A stretch of DNA of 64,000 nt from Algoriphagus sp. PAP.12 (GTDB lineage: Bacteria; Bacteroidota; Bacteroidia; Cytophagales; Cyclobacteriaceae). The DNA lies in NCBI RefSeq assembly GCF_026652115.1, contig NZ_JAPPSQ010000008.1, forward strand, positions 156,258 to 220,257, given 5' to 3'. The notes beneath the pieces are model-generated. The model was not told the DNA's origin. It searched no databases and saw nothing but the letters and a program-made list of their open reading frames with translations. This document shows positions 8,792 through 18,466 of this stretch, piece after piece; position 1 is the first letter of the stretch; the number at the start of each line of letters is the position of its first letter. Both the position numbers and the translations under genes were made by a program.

Positions 8792-10315
8792 TTAGACTCC
8801 GAACAACAATCTTGTTGGATCCTCCAATAGCTGCTTCACTCTTACCAAGAAGCTTACAGACTCACGTCCATCAATGATTCTATGGTCATAAGAAAGTGCC
8901 ACGTACATCATTGGAAGGATTTTTACTTCTCCGTTTACTGCCATTGGACGCTGAACGATGTTGTGCATTCCCAAGATAGCCGACTGAGGAGCATTGATAA
9001 TTGGAGTAGACATCATCGAGCCAAATACACCGCCATTTGTAATAGTAAAAGTACCTCCAGTCATTTCTTCGATAGACAATTTGTTGTCTCTCGCTTTAGT
9101 TGCCAATCTTACTACTTCTTTCTCGATACCTTCGAAAGAAAGATCTTCAGCATTTCTAATTACTGGAACTACCAATCCTTTTGGTGCAGAAACAGCAATT
9201 GAAATATCACAATAATCATGATAAATGATTTCGTTGCCATCAATCTGCGCATTCACTGCAGGCCACTCCTGAAGAGCTACACAAACAGCCTTGGTAAAGA
9301 AGGACATAAAGCCCAATCCAACCCCATGCTTTTCTTTGAATTGCTCCTTAAATTTGGATCTTAGATCCATGATTGGCTGCATGTTCACCTCATTAAAGGT
9401 GGTCAACATCGCAGTTTCATTTTTCACAGCTACCAATCTTCTCGAAACAGTTCTTCTCAAAGAAGACATTTTCTCTCTTCTTTCTTCTCTTGATCCAGGT
9501 GCTGCCGGAGCTGGTGCGGAAGCCGCAGCAGGTTTTGCCGCTTGCGGAGCAGGAGCTGGTTTTTTAGCACCCTGAGCATCTTCTTTGGTAATTCTTCCAT
9601 CTTTGCCAGTTCCTTTCACATCACCAGAATCAATTCCTTTTTCAGAAAGAATCTTAGCTGCGGCAGGAGAAGCATGCCCAGTAGCATAGCTATCTTTATT
9701 TGGAGCAGAAGCTGAAGCAGGAGCAGATGAAGCAGTTGGAGTAGCCTCAGCAGCAGATGGTTCTCCATCCATCACCTCGATCTTACAGATCATCCCTCCT
9801 ATTTCCAATGTATCTCCCTCTTGAGCCACATGTCTTAATATCCCGGTTGCCTCAGCAGGCAATTCAAAAGTCGCTTTATCGGAATCTACTTCAGCAATGA
9901 TTTCATCCAATTTCACGAAATCACCATCTGCTTTGATCCAATTGGCCAAAGTCACCTCAGTGATTGATTCTCCTACAGTAGGGACAACCATATCTTTTAC
10001 TTCACCAGTCTTTTTAGGACCTTCAGAAGCAGCGGCGGCCGGTTTTGCAGCAGGAGCCTCTTCAGCCACTACACCTGACCCAGCTTCTTCAATCACACAA
10101 ATCAATGCTCCAATTTCCAAGGTATCACCTTCTTCAGCTTTGATTCGCAAAACACCAGCTGCTTCAGCAGGCAATTCAAAAGTTGCTTTATCAGACTCTA
10201 GTTCACATAAAACTTCGTCCATTTGAACGGTATCTCCGTCCTTTTTAAACCACTGGCCAATGGTAACTTCTGTAATCGATTCGCCGACGGCCGGAACTTT
10301 GATTTCTTTGCTCAT
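8792..10315 (-). CDS. sucB: 2-oxoglutarate dehydrogenase E2, dihydrolipoyllysine succinyltransferase
   Basis: The E2 core of the 2-oxoglutarate dehydrogenase complex transfers the succinyl group from E1 to CoA. The 507-residue protein has two N-terminal lipoyl domains, with lipoylated lysines in [15 protein letters not shown] (about residue 43) and [14 protein letters not shown] (about 150). Ala/Pro-rich linkers follow, then a peripheral-subunit-binding domain ([14 protein letters not shown]) and a C-terminal acyltransferase domain with the catalytic DHRIIDG motif near residue 480. Two tandem lipoyl domains are unusual for SucB of Proteobacteria, which has one, but occur in Bacteroidota. It lies 61 bases downstream of sucA and is very probably cotranscribed with it. 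Confidence 0.95.
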   Translation of the reverse strand: MSKEIKVPAVGESITEVTIGQWFKKDGDTVQMDEVLCELESDKATFELPAEAAGVLRIKAEEGDTLEIGALICVIEEAGSGVVAEEAPAAKPAAAASEGPKKTGEVKDMVVPTVGESITEVTLANWIKADGDFVKLDEIIAEVDSDKATFELPAEATGILRHVAQEGDTLEIGGMICKIEVMDGEPSAAEATPTASSAPASASAPNKDSYATGHASPAAAKILSEKGIDSGDVKGTGKDGRITKEDAQGAKKPAPAPQAAKPAAASAPAPAAPGSREERREKMSSLRRTVSRRLVAVKNETAMLTTFNEVNMQPIMDLRSKFKEQFKEKHGVGLGFMSFFTKAVCVALQEWPAVNAQIDGNEIIYHDYCDISIAVSAPKGLVVPVIRNAEDLSFEGIEKEVVRLATKARDNKLSIEEMTGGTFTITNGGVFGSMMSTPIINAPQSAILGMHNIVQRPMAVNGEVKILPMMYVALSYDHRIIDGRESVSFLVRVKQLLEDPTRLLFGV

Positions 10316-10376
10316 GAGTATTTTATTTGGCTTTTACCAAAAAATGGCAAAAGAGGATATTATGATTATTCTGGAT

Positions 10377-13172
10377 TTATGACAATTTCAATGCTTTGGA
10401 GACAATAGACTTCTGCTCCTCTACGTGGACTTTATTATAACCTGTCGCTGGAGACGCACTGACTTTTCTGGCAATTACATCCATAGGAAGTTCTTTGTGC
10501 AACAATCTCAACATGTAAGTCCAATAGCCCATGTTTTCTGGTTCTTCCTGTACCCAAACTACCTCGGCTCCTTCATAGGATTTAAGAACCTCAACAATTT
10601 GCTTTTTAGGAAGTGGGTGAAGCTGCTCGATTCTAACGATGGCAACATCCTTCACTTTTTCCTTCTCTCTGGCTTCTTCCAAATCATAATAAATCTTACC
10701 GGTACAAAGCACAACACGCTTCACATCTTTTGGATTTACAGTAGTGTCAGGAATCAATTCTCTGAATTTGCCATCAACAAACTCTTCGATAGGCGACATT
10801 ACTTTAGGGTGACGAAGCAATGACTTTGGAGACATGACAATACAAGGCTTTCTGAATTCCCAAGCCAACTGTCTTCTCAATAAGTGGAAGAAGTTAGATG
10901 GCTCAGTGATATTAGCCACAACTATATTGTATTCTGCTGAAAGCTGCAAGAATCGCTCCGGTCGAGCATTGGAGTGCTCTGGTCCCTGGCCTTCGTAACC
11001 ATGTGGAAGTAGCATGACCAATCCGTTTTGTCTTTGCCACTTAGACTCACCAGAAGAAATAAACTGGTCAATCATAGTTTGAGCACCGTTGGCGAAATCA
11101 CCGAATTGTGCTTCCCAAAGTGTCAAAGAATGCGGGTTTGCCATTCCGTAGCCATATTCAAAACCTAGAACGGCATATTCAGAGAGCAGGGAATTATAGA
11201 TATAGAATTGCCCTTTTCTTCCCTTCATCTCTTTCAAGGAATTGTAAGGCTGGTTAGTATTTGCATCATGAAGCACAGCATGTCTATGAGAGAAAGTACC
11301 TCTTTGAACATCCTGCCCAGTCAATCTTACAGTTTTACCTTCCAAAAGAATAGATCCGTAAGCCAGCAATTCGGCAGCAGCCCAGTTCAAAGACTTGGAC
11401 TTAAAGAACATATCTTTACGCTGCTTCATCTGAACATCGATTTGCTTGATAGGCTTGAATCCTTTAGGAATAGTAGTCAACGCCTCAGCTACCTCATCAA
11501 TCACTTTTTGAGAGATGCCAGTTGCTGGAGATTGCTCAAAATCCCCTGGAGTAGATCTTCTCAGGTTAGCCCATTCTCTCTCAAATTTAGTTGCTTGATA
11601 AGGAAGAGGTTTTTCTTTAACCATATTCAAACGATCCTGAAGCAATTGTCTGAACTCTTCATCCATTTGAGAAGCAATCTTTGCATCGATATCTCCTCTT
11701 TCAGTCAATTTCTTCACATACACCTCTCTTGGGTTAGAATGCTTAGAAATGATGTTATATAGTTCAGGTTGAGTGAATTTTGGTTCGTCAGACTCATTAT
11801 GTCCATGACGTCTGTAGCACACCATATCTACGAAAATGTCTCTACCAAATTTCTGTCTGAATTCAGCAGCCAATTTCGCTGCAAAAACAACTGCCTCTGC
11901 ATCATCACCATTTACGTGGATTACCGGAGCATCAATGATCTTGGCTACATCTGTACAGTAAATAGAAGATCTCGCATCATCGAAATCAGTAGTAAAACCT
12001 ACCTGGTTGTTAATAACAAAGTGGATAGTACCACCAGTGTTATAACCTTTCAAACCAGCCATCTGAGTCACCTCATAGACAATCCCTTGTCCTGCTACAG
12101 CTGCATCCCCGTGGATCAAAATAGGTAAAGCTTTAGTCACATCACCCTGATGCTCAGAGTCAATTTTAGCTCGGATAAACCCTTCTACTACCGGATTAAC
12201 AGCCTCAAGGTGAGAGGGGTTAGGAGCCAATTTCAGGTGAACTTTCTTATCACCAGGAGTCACAATATCAGAAGAGTAGCCCATGTGATATTTCACATCA
12301 CCATCTCCCATTGTCAAATCCGGCTTTGCAGTACCTTCGAACTCAGAGAAAATCTGCTCGTATGTTTTGCCCATGATGTTAGCCAACACGTTCAGACGAC
12401 CTCTGTGAGCCATACCAATCATCACTTCTTCCACTCCACCTAAAGCAGCAGAGTTAATCACAGCATCCAAGAAAGGAATAGTACTTTCACCACCTTCTAG
12501 AGAAAATCTCTTTTGTCCGAGATATTTGGTATGAAGGAAGTTTTCAAATACTACGGCTTGGTTTAGTTTAAAAAGAATCCTCTTTTTCTCCTCAACAGCC
12601 GGATTGAAAGCCAAAGCTTCTTTTTCTACTTTGGTTTTGAACCAATCCAACATCTCCGGATCACGGATATAAAGATATTCGAAGCCCATCGGGCCTTCAT
12701 AAATAGTCTTCAAAGCGTCAATGATCGCAGAAAGCTTTGCTTTTCCGATTCCAATTTCGTTTCCTGCTTGGAATTCGGTATTCATATCTTCTTGACCCAA
12801 CCCAAAATCTTGAGGGTCAATTAGTGCTTTTCTATCTCTTCTCTCTCTTACCGGGTTGGTCTTAGATCTCAAGTGTGCTCTTGAGCGATGAGCATGAATC
12901 AAAGCTCTAACCTTGATTTCTTTTGGAAGCTGCTCCATATCCATGATGGTGCCTGGAGTGGCTAATGAACCATTTTTAGCAGGCGCTCCATTGGAAGAAA
13001 CTACTGCGGCACTTCCATTTTCAGCTTCACCATAATTGGTTAAGGCAAAATCAAAGCCATCGAAAAACTCTTTCCAACTAGGATCAATGGATTCAGGGTC
13101 TTGCTTGTAAGAATTGTATAGCTCATCGATGTATGACACGTGAGCATTTGCGATATAGGAAAACTTATCCAT
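10377..13172 (-). CDS. sucA: 2-oxoglutarate dehydrogenase E1 component
   Basis: The thiamine-diphosphate-dependent E1 subunit decarboxylates 2-oxoglutarate in the TCA cycle and succinylates the lipoyl domains of SucB. The 931-residue protein has the family N-terminal E2-binding helix (SYIDELYNSYKQDPESIDPS near residues 14-33), the E1 catalytic region GMAHRGRLNVLANIMGK, a ThDP/Mg site of GDAAVAGQG type, and the C-terminal transketolase-like domain with GYEGQGPEHSNARPERFLQL. Length matches the SucA family. The ATG start at 13172 lies about 20 bases downstream of a -7-like element. It heads a minus-strand run sucA-sucB-lpdA that ends in the terminator near 7225-7259, giving a complete complex apart from any separate regulator. 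Confidence 0.96.
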   Translation of the reverse strand: MDKFSYIANAHVSYIDELYNSYKQDPESIDPSWKEFFDGFDFALTNYGEAENGSAAVVSSNGAPAKNGSLATPGTIMDMEQLPKEIKVRALIHAHRSRAHLRSKTNPVRERRDRKALIDPQDFGLGQEDMNTEFQAGNEIGIGKAKLSAIIDALKTIYEGPMGFEYLYIRDPEMLDWFKTKVEKEALAFNPAVEEKKRILFKLNQAVVFENFLHTKYLGQKRFSLEGGESTIPFLDAVINSAALGGVEEVMIGMAHRGRLNVLANIMGKTYEQIFSEFEGTAKPDLTMGDGDVKYHMGYSSDIVTPGDKKVHLKLAPNPSHLEAVNPVVEGFIRAKIDSEHQGDVTKALPILIHGDAAVAGQGIVYEVTQMAGLKGYNTGGTIHFVINNQVGFTTDFDDARSSIYCTDVAKIIDAPVIHVNGDDAEAVVFAAKLAAEFRQKFGRDIFVDMVCYRRHGHNESDEPKFTQPELYNIISKHSNPREVYVKKLTERGDIDAKIASQMDEEFRQLLQDRLNMVKEKPLPYQATKFEREWANLRRSTPGDFEQSPATGISQKVIDEVAEALTTIPKGFKPIKQIDVQMKQRKDMFFKSKSLNWAAAELLAYGSILLEGKTVRLTGQDVQRGTFSHRHAVLHDANTNQPYNSLKEMKGRKGQFYIYNSLLSEYAVLGFEYGYGMANPHSLTLWEAQFGDFANGAQTMIDQFISSGESKWQRQNGLVMLLPHGYEGQGPEHSNARPERFLQLSAEYNIVVANITEPSNFFHLLRRQLAWEFRKPCIVMSPKSLLRHPKVMSPIEEFVDGKFRELIPDTTVNPKDVKRVVLCTGKIYYDLEEAREKEKVKDVAIVRIEQLHPLPKKQIVEVLKSYEGAEVVWVQEEPENMGYWTYMLRLLHKELPMDVIARKVSASPATGYNKVHVEEQKSIVSKALKLS

Positions 13173-13193
13173 GAGATTAATTTGAGAATGTCA

Positions 13194-13201
13194 CAAAACT
13201 A
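13194..13201 (-). promoter_or_regulatory. sucA: Candidate -7 element for sucA
   Basis: On the minus strand this reads TAGTTTTG, matching the Bacteroidota consensus TAnnTTTG, 22 bases before the sucA start codon. No clear TTTG -33 element is seen at the usual spacing. Confidence 0.35.
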
Positions 13202-13260
13202 AGAGGTATAAGTAATATAAAAAAATTGCTTATTTGCTTTAGCGAATATATAATTTATAA

Positions 13261-13290
13261 TGAAAAAGACAGAATGTTTTTCCTGTCTTA
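13261..13290 (-). terminator. Terminator of the kelch-TonB receptor-DUF4249 operon
   Basis: A perfect 7-bp stem (13266-13272 with 13283-13289) gives, on the minus strand, AAGACAG, a loop, CTGTCTT and then a T-rich tail. It lies about 90 bases after the DUF4249 stop. Confidence 0.75.
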
Positions 13291-13376
13291 ATACGATCTA
13301 CTAAAATATTATTATTCGCTTTATTTTATTTGGAAAAGAGCTGATTAGTAATAACTATTCCAAACAATCATCTAAA

Positions 13377-14435
13377 TCACGGATCCCAATCAGCAGGCGG
13401 ATCCTGCTCAGCGCCGACTACAACTCGACAATCATCTGCGATCAAACTTAAGGGTTGTCTATAATCCAAATCTGCACCATGGATATACATCCTTTCATTG
13501 GTTTCTCCAGCCACCATAAAGTAGCCCAACACCACTTCATCTGGATCATCTAGACTGATCATATTTCCTCTGATATTTGCCGGAGGCGGATCAAACACAG
13601 ACCCACTTAATTCAGTTTGCTGCTTTACCAATCTTAAAAAGCGATAAGCACCAGCTGAAATAGTCAATTGCCTTAAATCCATTCGGAAAGTTGTGATAAA
13701 TCTTAAACCATCATCTGGAATAAACATGGCTGTCACTTTGGTAGATAAACCATTGAAGTCATCATCTGTCGCAATGAACATCGATCTATTCCCAACACTT
13801 TCAGCTAAGTAACAAGTAAAACAACAATCTTTCGGAGCCGGAGCACGAGTTTCCCGATCCATAAACAAATCTGGTCTGGCATTCACTTCAAACATGGCGT
13901 TTTCAGTTCTCCAATAATAAAAGTTGTTTTCGTTGCCCGGATCCTCGACATCAACGACAAATCTTACTCCAGATTCTGGCTCTAACTCACCTTCAACAGG
14001 AAACTCCACTGAGAAATAATCAATATTACCCATAGGAACCGGACTACTTACTGTTTCAGGAAGTGACGTATAAGTTTTGCCATCCTGTAATTGAATTTGC
14101 AAGGTATATGTATCTCCTGCTTTGGCGGCAAAACCTTCCGGAGTCAAATAATTCCCTTTGACCTCTGAATCTTCTGTCAAATAAGTCACTACGCCATCTT
14201 GATTTCTCACCAAGATTGTGGCCAAAGAAACGGGCCGGATCAACCCTTCGAAAACAGATCCATAAGTATCACTCCTAGTCAACTTAATAGAATGCCTACC
14301 CGGATCAGTAGTAATCATTCCATCAACCGTCAATAATTGGGCGCCATTTTCGATTTCCACTTCATAGGGATCAACACAAGCTTCAAAACTTAAACAAACC
14401 CCAATGATAATCAGGCTGTAAATAATCTTTCTCAT
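13377..14435 (-). CDS. DUF4249 outer-membrane lipoprotein
   Basis: A 352-residue lipoprotein with a hydrophobic leader and lipobox-like SFEAC (Cys20), followed by VDPYEVEIENGAQLLTVDGM, the N-terminal signature of DUF4249. This Bacteroidota family is almost always encoded beside a TonB-dependent receptor. The rest is predicted beta-rich (Ig-like) with no catalytic motif. It begins inside the stop codon of the receptor upstream (TAATG, one-base overlap), so the two are translationally coupled. By position it is the likely surface or periplasmic partner of that receptor, in the way SusD partners SusC, but no function is proven for the family. It is followed by a terminator near 13266-13289. Confidence 0.85.
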   Translation of the reverse strand: MRKIIYSLIIIGVCLSFEACVDPYEVEIENGAQLLTVDGMITTDPGRHSIKLTRSDTYGSVFEGLIRPVSLATILVRNQDGVVTYLTEDSEVKGNYLTPEGFAAKAGDTYTLQIQLQDGKTYTSLPETVSSPVPMGNIDYFSVEFPVEGELEPESGVRFVVDVEDPGNENNFYYWRTENAMFEVNARPDLFMDRETRAPAPKDCCFTCYLAESVGNRSMFIATDDDFNGLSTKVTAMFIPDDGLRFITTFRMDLRQLTISAGAYRFLRLVKQQTELSGSVFDPPPANIRGNMISLDDPDEVVLGYFMVAGETNERMYIHGADLDYRQPLSLIADDCRVVVGAEQDPPADWDP

Positions 14436-16834
14436 TAGAACTTGATAGAATAACTTAAACTAGGTAAAGGCACACCCAAAACAGCTAACCTTAAAGCCTG
14501 AGGCGGCGATCCTTCTTGATCTACAAAGAATAAGGAGAATGGATTTTTGCGAGCATAAACATTCAATACAGAGAAAGTCCAGTCACCATCAAAAAACTTA
14601 CCTTCTCCTTTCAGTTTGAAATTAATTGCTAAATCCAAGCGGTGGAAATCAGGCAGTCGTTGCTCATTTCTTCTATTGAAATAAGCCAGGTTATTTCCTG
14701 AATAGTCAAATTTTGCTTCAGGGAAAGTTACTGGTCTACCGGTACTGTATCCAAAAGTCGCTGAAACAGAGGTATTGGTACTGACCTTATAATTCCCGAT
14801 TAGTGTCAAATCATGGGGTTTATCAAAATTGGAAGAATACCAATCTCCATCATTGATAATTTCCTCCTCATAAGGTGTGATCACCCTTCTTAAGCTTCTA
14901 GAATAGGTATAAGAAACCCAACCTGTTAAACGTCCCAGGTTCTTTTTCACAAACAATTCCACCCCAAAAGCTCTACCTGTCGCAGGTATCAATTCCGTTT
15001 CAAGATGATTTTGTAGAATTAGGTTAGCCCCATCTTTATAATCGACCACATTTTGGATGTCTTTATAATACACCTCAATGGAAGTTTCAAAAATGTTTCC
15101 TTTGAAATTATTGTAGAAACCCAATGAATATTGATCAACAATTTGAGGCTTCAAGAATTCATCACTTAGTTTCCAAACATCCGTTGGGGCAATAGTAGCA
15201 GTATTGGAAATCAAATGGATGAACTGGTACATCTTATTATACCCAGCCTTAATTGAACTGGATTTGGAAAGAGAATATCGAATAGATCCTCTTGGACCCA
15301 AGCCATCATAAGAAGTTATTTTCTCACCATCTCCATAGGTAGTTTCGCTGATCGCACTTCCATCGGAAATTGGTTGGTTTTCCGCATATTGTCTTACAGT
15401 TCTTGGTCCAAAATATTGATACATATCGTACCTTAATCCATAAGAAACCCCAATTTTTTCACCCAATTCAAATTCATGTTGGAAATGAACAGCCGATTCC
15501 CTCCCAAATTCATCTTGGACTTTTTTAGGTAAGAGCCCTGACTCTTGTTCGTCAGCAGGAATCAATTCACCTGGCTGCAACGTCACATCTTTGAACTCAC
15601 CTCCGAATGTTACTTTATTAGTTTCTGAGAATTGATACATCGCAAAAACTTTGGCCCCAAAATCCACAATCCCGGAATTCAAATCAAAATTATTGATTCC
15701 TGATCTATTGAAAATACCGTAATCATATTGGGAATAATAACCCAATGCATCCAAGCTAAGTTTATCACTCAGTCTACTTTTCCACTGGAGGGAATGAGAA
15801 TTGTTTTTCCAAGAAATCGTGGTATCCGATGCAAAAGCAAAATCATCATACGAAGTGTAATAGCTATAAGTGAATTCATTCTTATCAGAGATTGGAGCTG
15901 AAATCACCAAATTTCCATCATAAAAATTCGCACTAGATGTATTCAAATCAGGATTACTCAGAGCACCTAAAAACCAATTGATATAGGAACCTCTAAATCC
16001 TCCTCTAATGGACACTTTTTCTTTCACCAAAGGACCATTGATCCCAATTTTCCCAGAATAATTGCTGAGCATCAAGTCCCCTCCCCAGCGATCAACACTA
16101 CCTGCTTTTGGAAGTATATCTAAAATAGATGAACCCCTCCCTCCAAATCGGGTTGGAATTACAGATTTATAAAGCGTCACATCATTGACAACGTCTGCAT
16201 TGAAAGAGGTAAACAAACCAAAAAGGTGAGTAGGGTTATAAATTGGTGCACCAGCAAATTGAATCAAGTTCTGGTCTGCTCCTCCACCCCTTACATTCAA
16301 ACCAGCAGCAGCCTCTCCAACTTGAGAGACACCCGGCAAGGTTGCCATAGATCTAATAATATCAACCTCACCCAAGAATGGAGGAAGCTCTTTAATGGAG
16401 TTCATCGACAAAGTTATCGCTCCCATGTCTGTGGAACGTATGTTTTTCTCAGGATCTCGACCAAAAATCACTACATCATCCAGTTGAAAATCCTCTTGGA
16501 TCATTCGGATGGAAATTCTGCCATCACCTACAGCTGTTATAGGGTAAAGCACTGTTTCATACCCTACATACCGAAACTCCAAATTGTACTCAGCACGATC
16601 TAGAATTAATTCAAAAGCCCCATTATTATCAGTAATTCTGGTCAGGTTAATTTCAGGAACAGTAACTGTCGCTCCGATCAAGGCATCTCCAGTGATTTCA
16701 TCAATCAACCTCCCTGAAATCCGAATGTTCTTTAATTGACCGATATCTCTACCAATTACTTCTCTTTTGGGCTGTGTTTGCCCAATCGCTAAAGCGGGAA
16801 TTAGGAAAAGGAACAAGAGTAAAATCTTTCTCAT
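14435..16834 (-). CDS. TonB-dependent receptor with carboxypeptidase-like N-terminal domain
   Basis: An outer-membrane receptor of about 799 residues. The start is taken as the ATG at 16834 (MRKILLLFLFLIPALAIGQ, a clean signal peptide); an in-frame TTG nine bases upstream is less likely. After the signal peptide come a carboxypeptidase-regulatory-like domain (SGRLIDEITGDALIGATVTV), a plug domain (AAAGLNVRGGGADQNLIQFAG), and a 22-strand-type barrel ending in the typical aromatic terminus (LSYSIKF). It belongs to the receptor group usually paired with DUF4249, and the stop overlaps the DUF4249 start. The gene begins 9 bases after the kelch/TIG lipoprotein gene, so the three form one operon. The substrate is unknown. 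Confidence 0.9.
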   Translation of the reverse strand: MRKILLLFLFLIPALAIGQTQPKREVIGRDIGQLKNIRISGRLIDEITGDALIGATVTVPEINLTRITDNNGAFELILDRAEYNLEFRYVGYETVLYPITAVGDGRISIRMIQEDFQLDDVVIFGRDPEKNIRSTDMGAITLSMNSIKELPPFLGEVDIIRSMATLPGVSQVGEAAAGLNVRGGGADQNLIQFAGAPIYNPTHLFGLFTSFNADVVNDVTLYKSVIPTRFGGRGSSILDILPKAGSVDRWGGDLMLSNYSGKIGINGPLVKEKVSIRGGFRGSYINWFLGALSNPDLNTSSANFYDGNLVISAPISDKNEFTYSYYTSYDDFAFASDTTISWKNNSHSLQWKSRLSDKLSLDALGYYSQYDYGIFNRSGINNFDLNSGIVDFGAKVFAMYQFSETNKVTFGGEFKDVTLQPGELIPADEQESGLLPKKVQDEFGRESAVHFQHEFELGEKIGVSYGLRYDMYQYFGPRTVRQYAENQPISDGSAISETTYGDGEKITSYDGLGPRGSIRYSLSKSSSIKAGYNKMYQFIHLISNTATIAPTDVWKLSDEFLKPQIVDQYSLGFYNNFKGNIFETSIEVYYKDIQNVVDYKDGANLILQNHLETELIPATGRAFGVELFVKKNLGRLTGWVSYTYSRSLRRVITPYEEEIINDGDWYSSNFDKPHDLTLIGNYKVSTNTSVSATFGYSTGRPVTFPEAKFDYSGNNLAYFNRRNEQRLPDFHRLDLAINFKLKGEGKFFDGDWTFSVLNVYARKNPFSLFFVDQEGSPPQALRLAVLGVPLPSLSYSIKF

Positions 16835-16843
16835 ATAAACCAA

Positions 16844-18304
16844 TTAAAAACTAGTTGGGTCAAATTGATACAAATCCATTGGAAAATCCCCAGATAAAGT
16901 AATATCAGGTCCTCTTATGATGTACAGAAATCCATTCTTTATAAAATGCCCAACCAATATACTCTGAGGATACCCTGGCATTGGATTTTTTGATTTCCAA
17001 GTAAAAGTCTCCATATCAAGTTCCCACATCTCATTACTTCTTCTAAATAGACCAATGTAAACCTTATCTCCCAATACTCTGGCCATACCATATCCTTGAC
17101 CAAGGCTTCCTGGATATGTTGACACAGGTTCCCAATTAAGACTATTGGGATCAAATCGCCAAAGCGTTCGATCTGCACCGATTACATAGCCATATCCGCC
17201 ATATGAAAAAACAGCATCTTCAGCATTAAAATTTTCAGGTGGAGCAGGCAAAGAGGTCCATTGGGCCAATTGTGGATCATATTTCCTAAACGAAGCCCCC
17301 TCCTCCATTTTTGTTCCTAAGACAAAAAGGTCACTATTGATTTCAAATGCAATTGATTCTAAACTTTCAAAAGGAAGATCTGGCAATTGAGTAAAGCCAT
17401 TTTCATTGATTCTCCAAAATGTATGATCAATATCTGTAGGGTTTGCTCCTCTTTCTGCAGTTCCTCCCCCTATAAAATGGTCTGTGAAAAATGCATAAGA
17501 TCTATTATTTCCTGGAAACGAAACCCTTGACCACTCCTTAGAAATAAGGCTAAACCTTTGAAATCCATCTATTAAATCAATCCTTCTTCGAGAACCTAAA
17601 CCAATAGTAAAACCCTGATCGGTTTGAAAGAATACATTATCATAAAGCCTAATGGCTTCAGGATACGTTGTCACCAATTCATAAGCTCCAATTTGGTATT
17701 CAAAGTTTTCAGAAAAAATTTGCTCTTCTCCTTGGGATATTAATTTTATACGTACGGATGATTCATCTTTTAATGGTGGCACAGTGAGTGTGATTTGGCT
17801 CTCTAGAATAATATCTAGTATTTGGGCTTCTTGAGAACCAAAAAATATTCGAGTATTCGCAGCGAAATTTCCTCCTGATATTACTAACTGGTCACCTTCC
17901 TCCCCATACAAAGGAGAGATACTCTCTATAAACGGCTGGAGTGTTTCTACTTCCATCACATTTCCTTCAAGAATTTCCCCTCCCAACTCCATAAAAGATT
18001 TGACATAGTATAATTGGTGTATTTCAAGCCCCTCTGCAAGACCTATAAACCTTCCGGGACCCTCTTTGGGACCTAAAGAAATAACAATAGGAGAAGAAAA
18101 TGATGGATCTTGAGAAAAATAGAATCCATGGTCAGAAACCTGAATTTGGCTAGTACTAATCACTCTTCCCAAAACTCGGATCTGATCCCCACTAGCATGG
18201 AGAATTTGTTCAGTAACTACGAAAGAATTTTCATCCTCTTTTTCAGTACATGCCCATCCCAACAGCAGCATTGACAAAATGCCAAGAGACAGAAGTTTTT
18301 TCAT
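16844..18304 (-). CDS. IPT/TIG and kelch-type beta-propeller lipoprotein
   Basis: A 486-residue lipoprotein with leader and lipobox LLLGWAC (Cys19). An N-terminal beta domain is followed by an IPT/TIG Ig-like domain at roughly residues 128-205 (ISPLYGEEGDQLVISGGNFA, then ITLTVPPL). The C-terminal half then has repeated kelch-like blades (YAFFTDHFIGGG, DLFVLGTKMEEG, YGYVIGADRTLWRFDP, DKVYIGLFRRSNEMWELD). It probably sits on the outer-membrane surface as a propeller that binds a ligand or glycan; no enzymatic motif is seen. It is the first gene of a three-gene operon with a TonB receptor (9 bases downstream) and a DUF4249 lipoprotein. That suggests it is an accessory to the receptor, which the second receptor-DUF4249 pair in this window lacks. 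Confidence 0.8.
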   Translation of the reverse strand: MKKLLSLGILSMLLLGWACTEKEDENSFVVTEQILHASGDQIRVLGRVISTSQIQVSDHGFYFSQDPSFSSPIVISLGPKEGPGRFIGLAEGLEIHQLYYVKSFMELGGEILEGNVMEVETLQPFIESISPLYGEEGDQLVISGGNFAANTRIFFGSQEAQILDIILESQITLTVPPLKDESSVRIKLISQGEEQIFSENFEYQIGAYELVTTYPEAIRLYDNVFFQTDQGFTIGLGSRRRIDLIDGFQRFSLISKEWSRVSFPGNNRSYAFFTDHFIGGGTAERGANPTDIDHTFWRINENGFTQLPDLPFESLESIAFEINSDLFVLGTKMEEGASFRKYDPQLAQWTSLPAPPENFNAEDAVFSYGGYGYVIGADRTLWRFDPNSLNWEPVSTYPGSLGQGYGMARVLGDKVYIGLFRRSNEMWELDMETFTWKSKNPMPGYPQSILVGHFIKNGFLYIIRGPDITLSGDFPMDLYQFDPTSF

Positions 18305-18411
18305 AAATAGTTGGCAGTTAATCCAAATTGAAAATAAAAAATGTTTTTTTCTTTTTGACGGTTTAAAGAGTTATTAAACAAATAAATAGTGGAATAATCC
18401 AATCCAGTAAG

Positions 18412-18446
18412 AAGAAAAAAAATGGCAGTACGAAAGCACTGCCATT
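18412..18446 (-). terminator. Terminator of the SusCD operon
   Basis: A perfect 9-bp stem (18421-18429 with 18438-18446) is followed, on the minus strand, by a run of T at 18420-18412. It lies about 20 bases after the stop of the 310-residue lipoprotein gene. Confidence 0.88.
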
Positions 18447-18466
18447 TCTATAAATTACTATTTCAA

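Noticed and set aside
8882..10408. Several open frames on the plus strand opposite sucB
   Set aside because: They are antisense to the well-supported sucB gene and show only low-complexity sequence that mirrors its Ala/Pro linkers.
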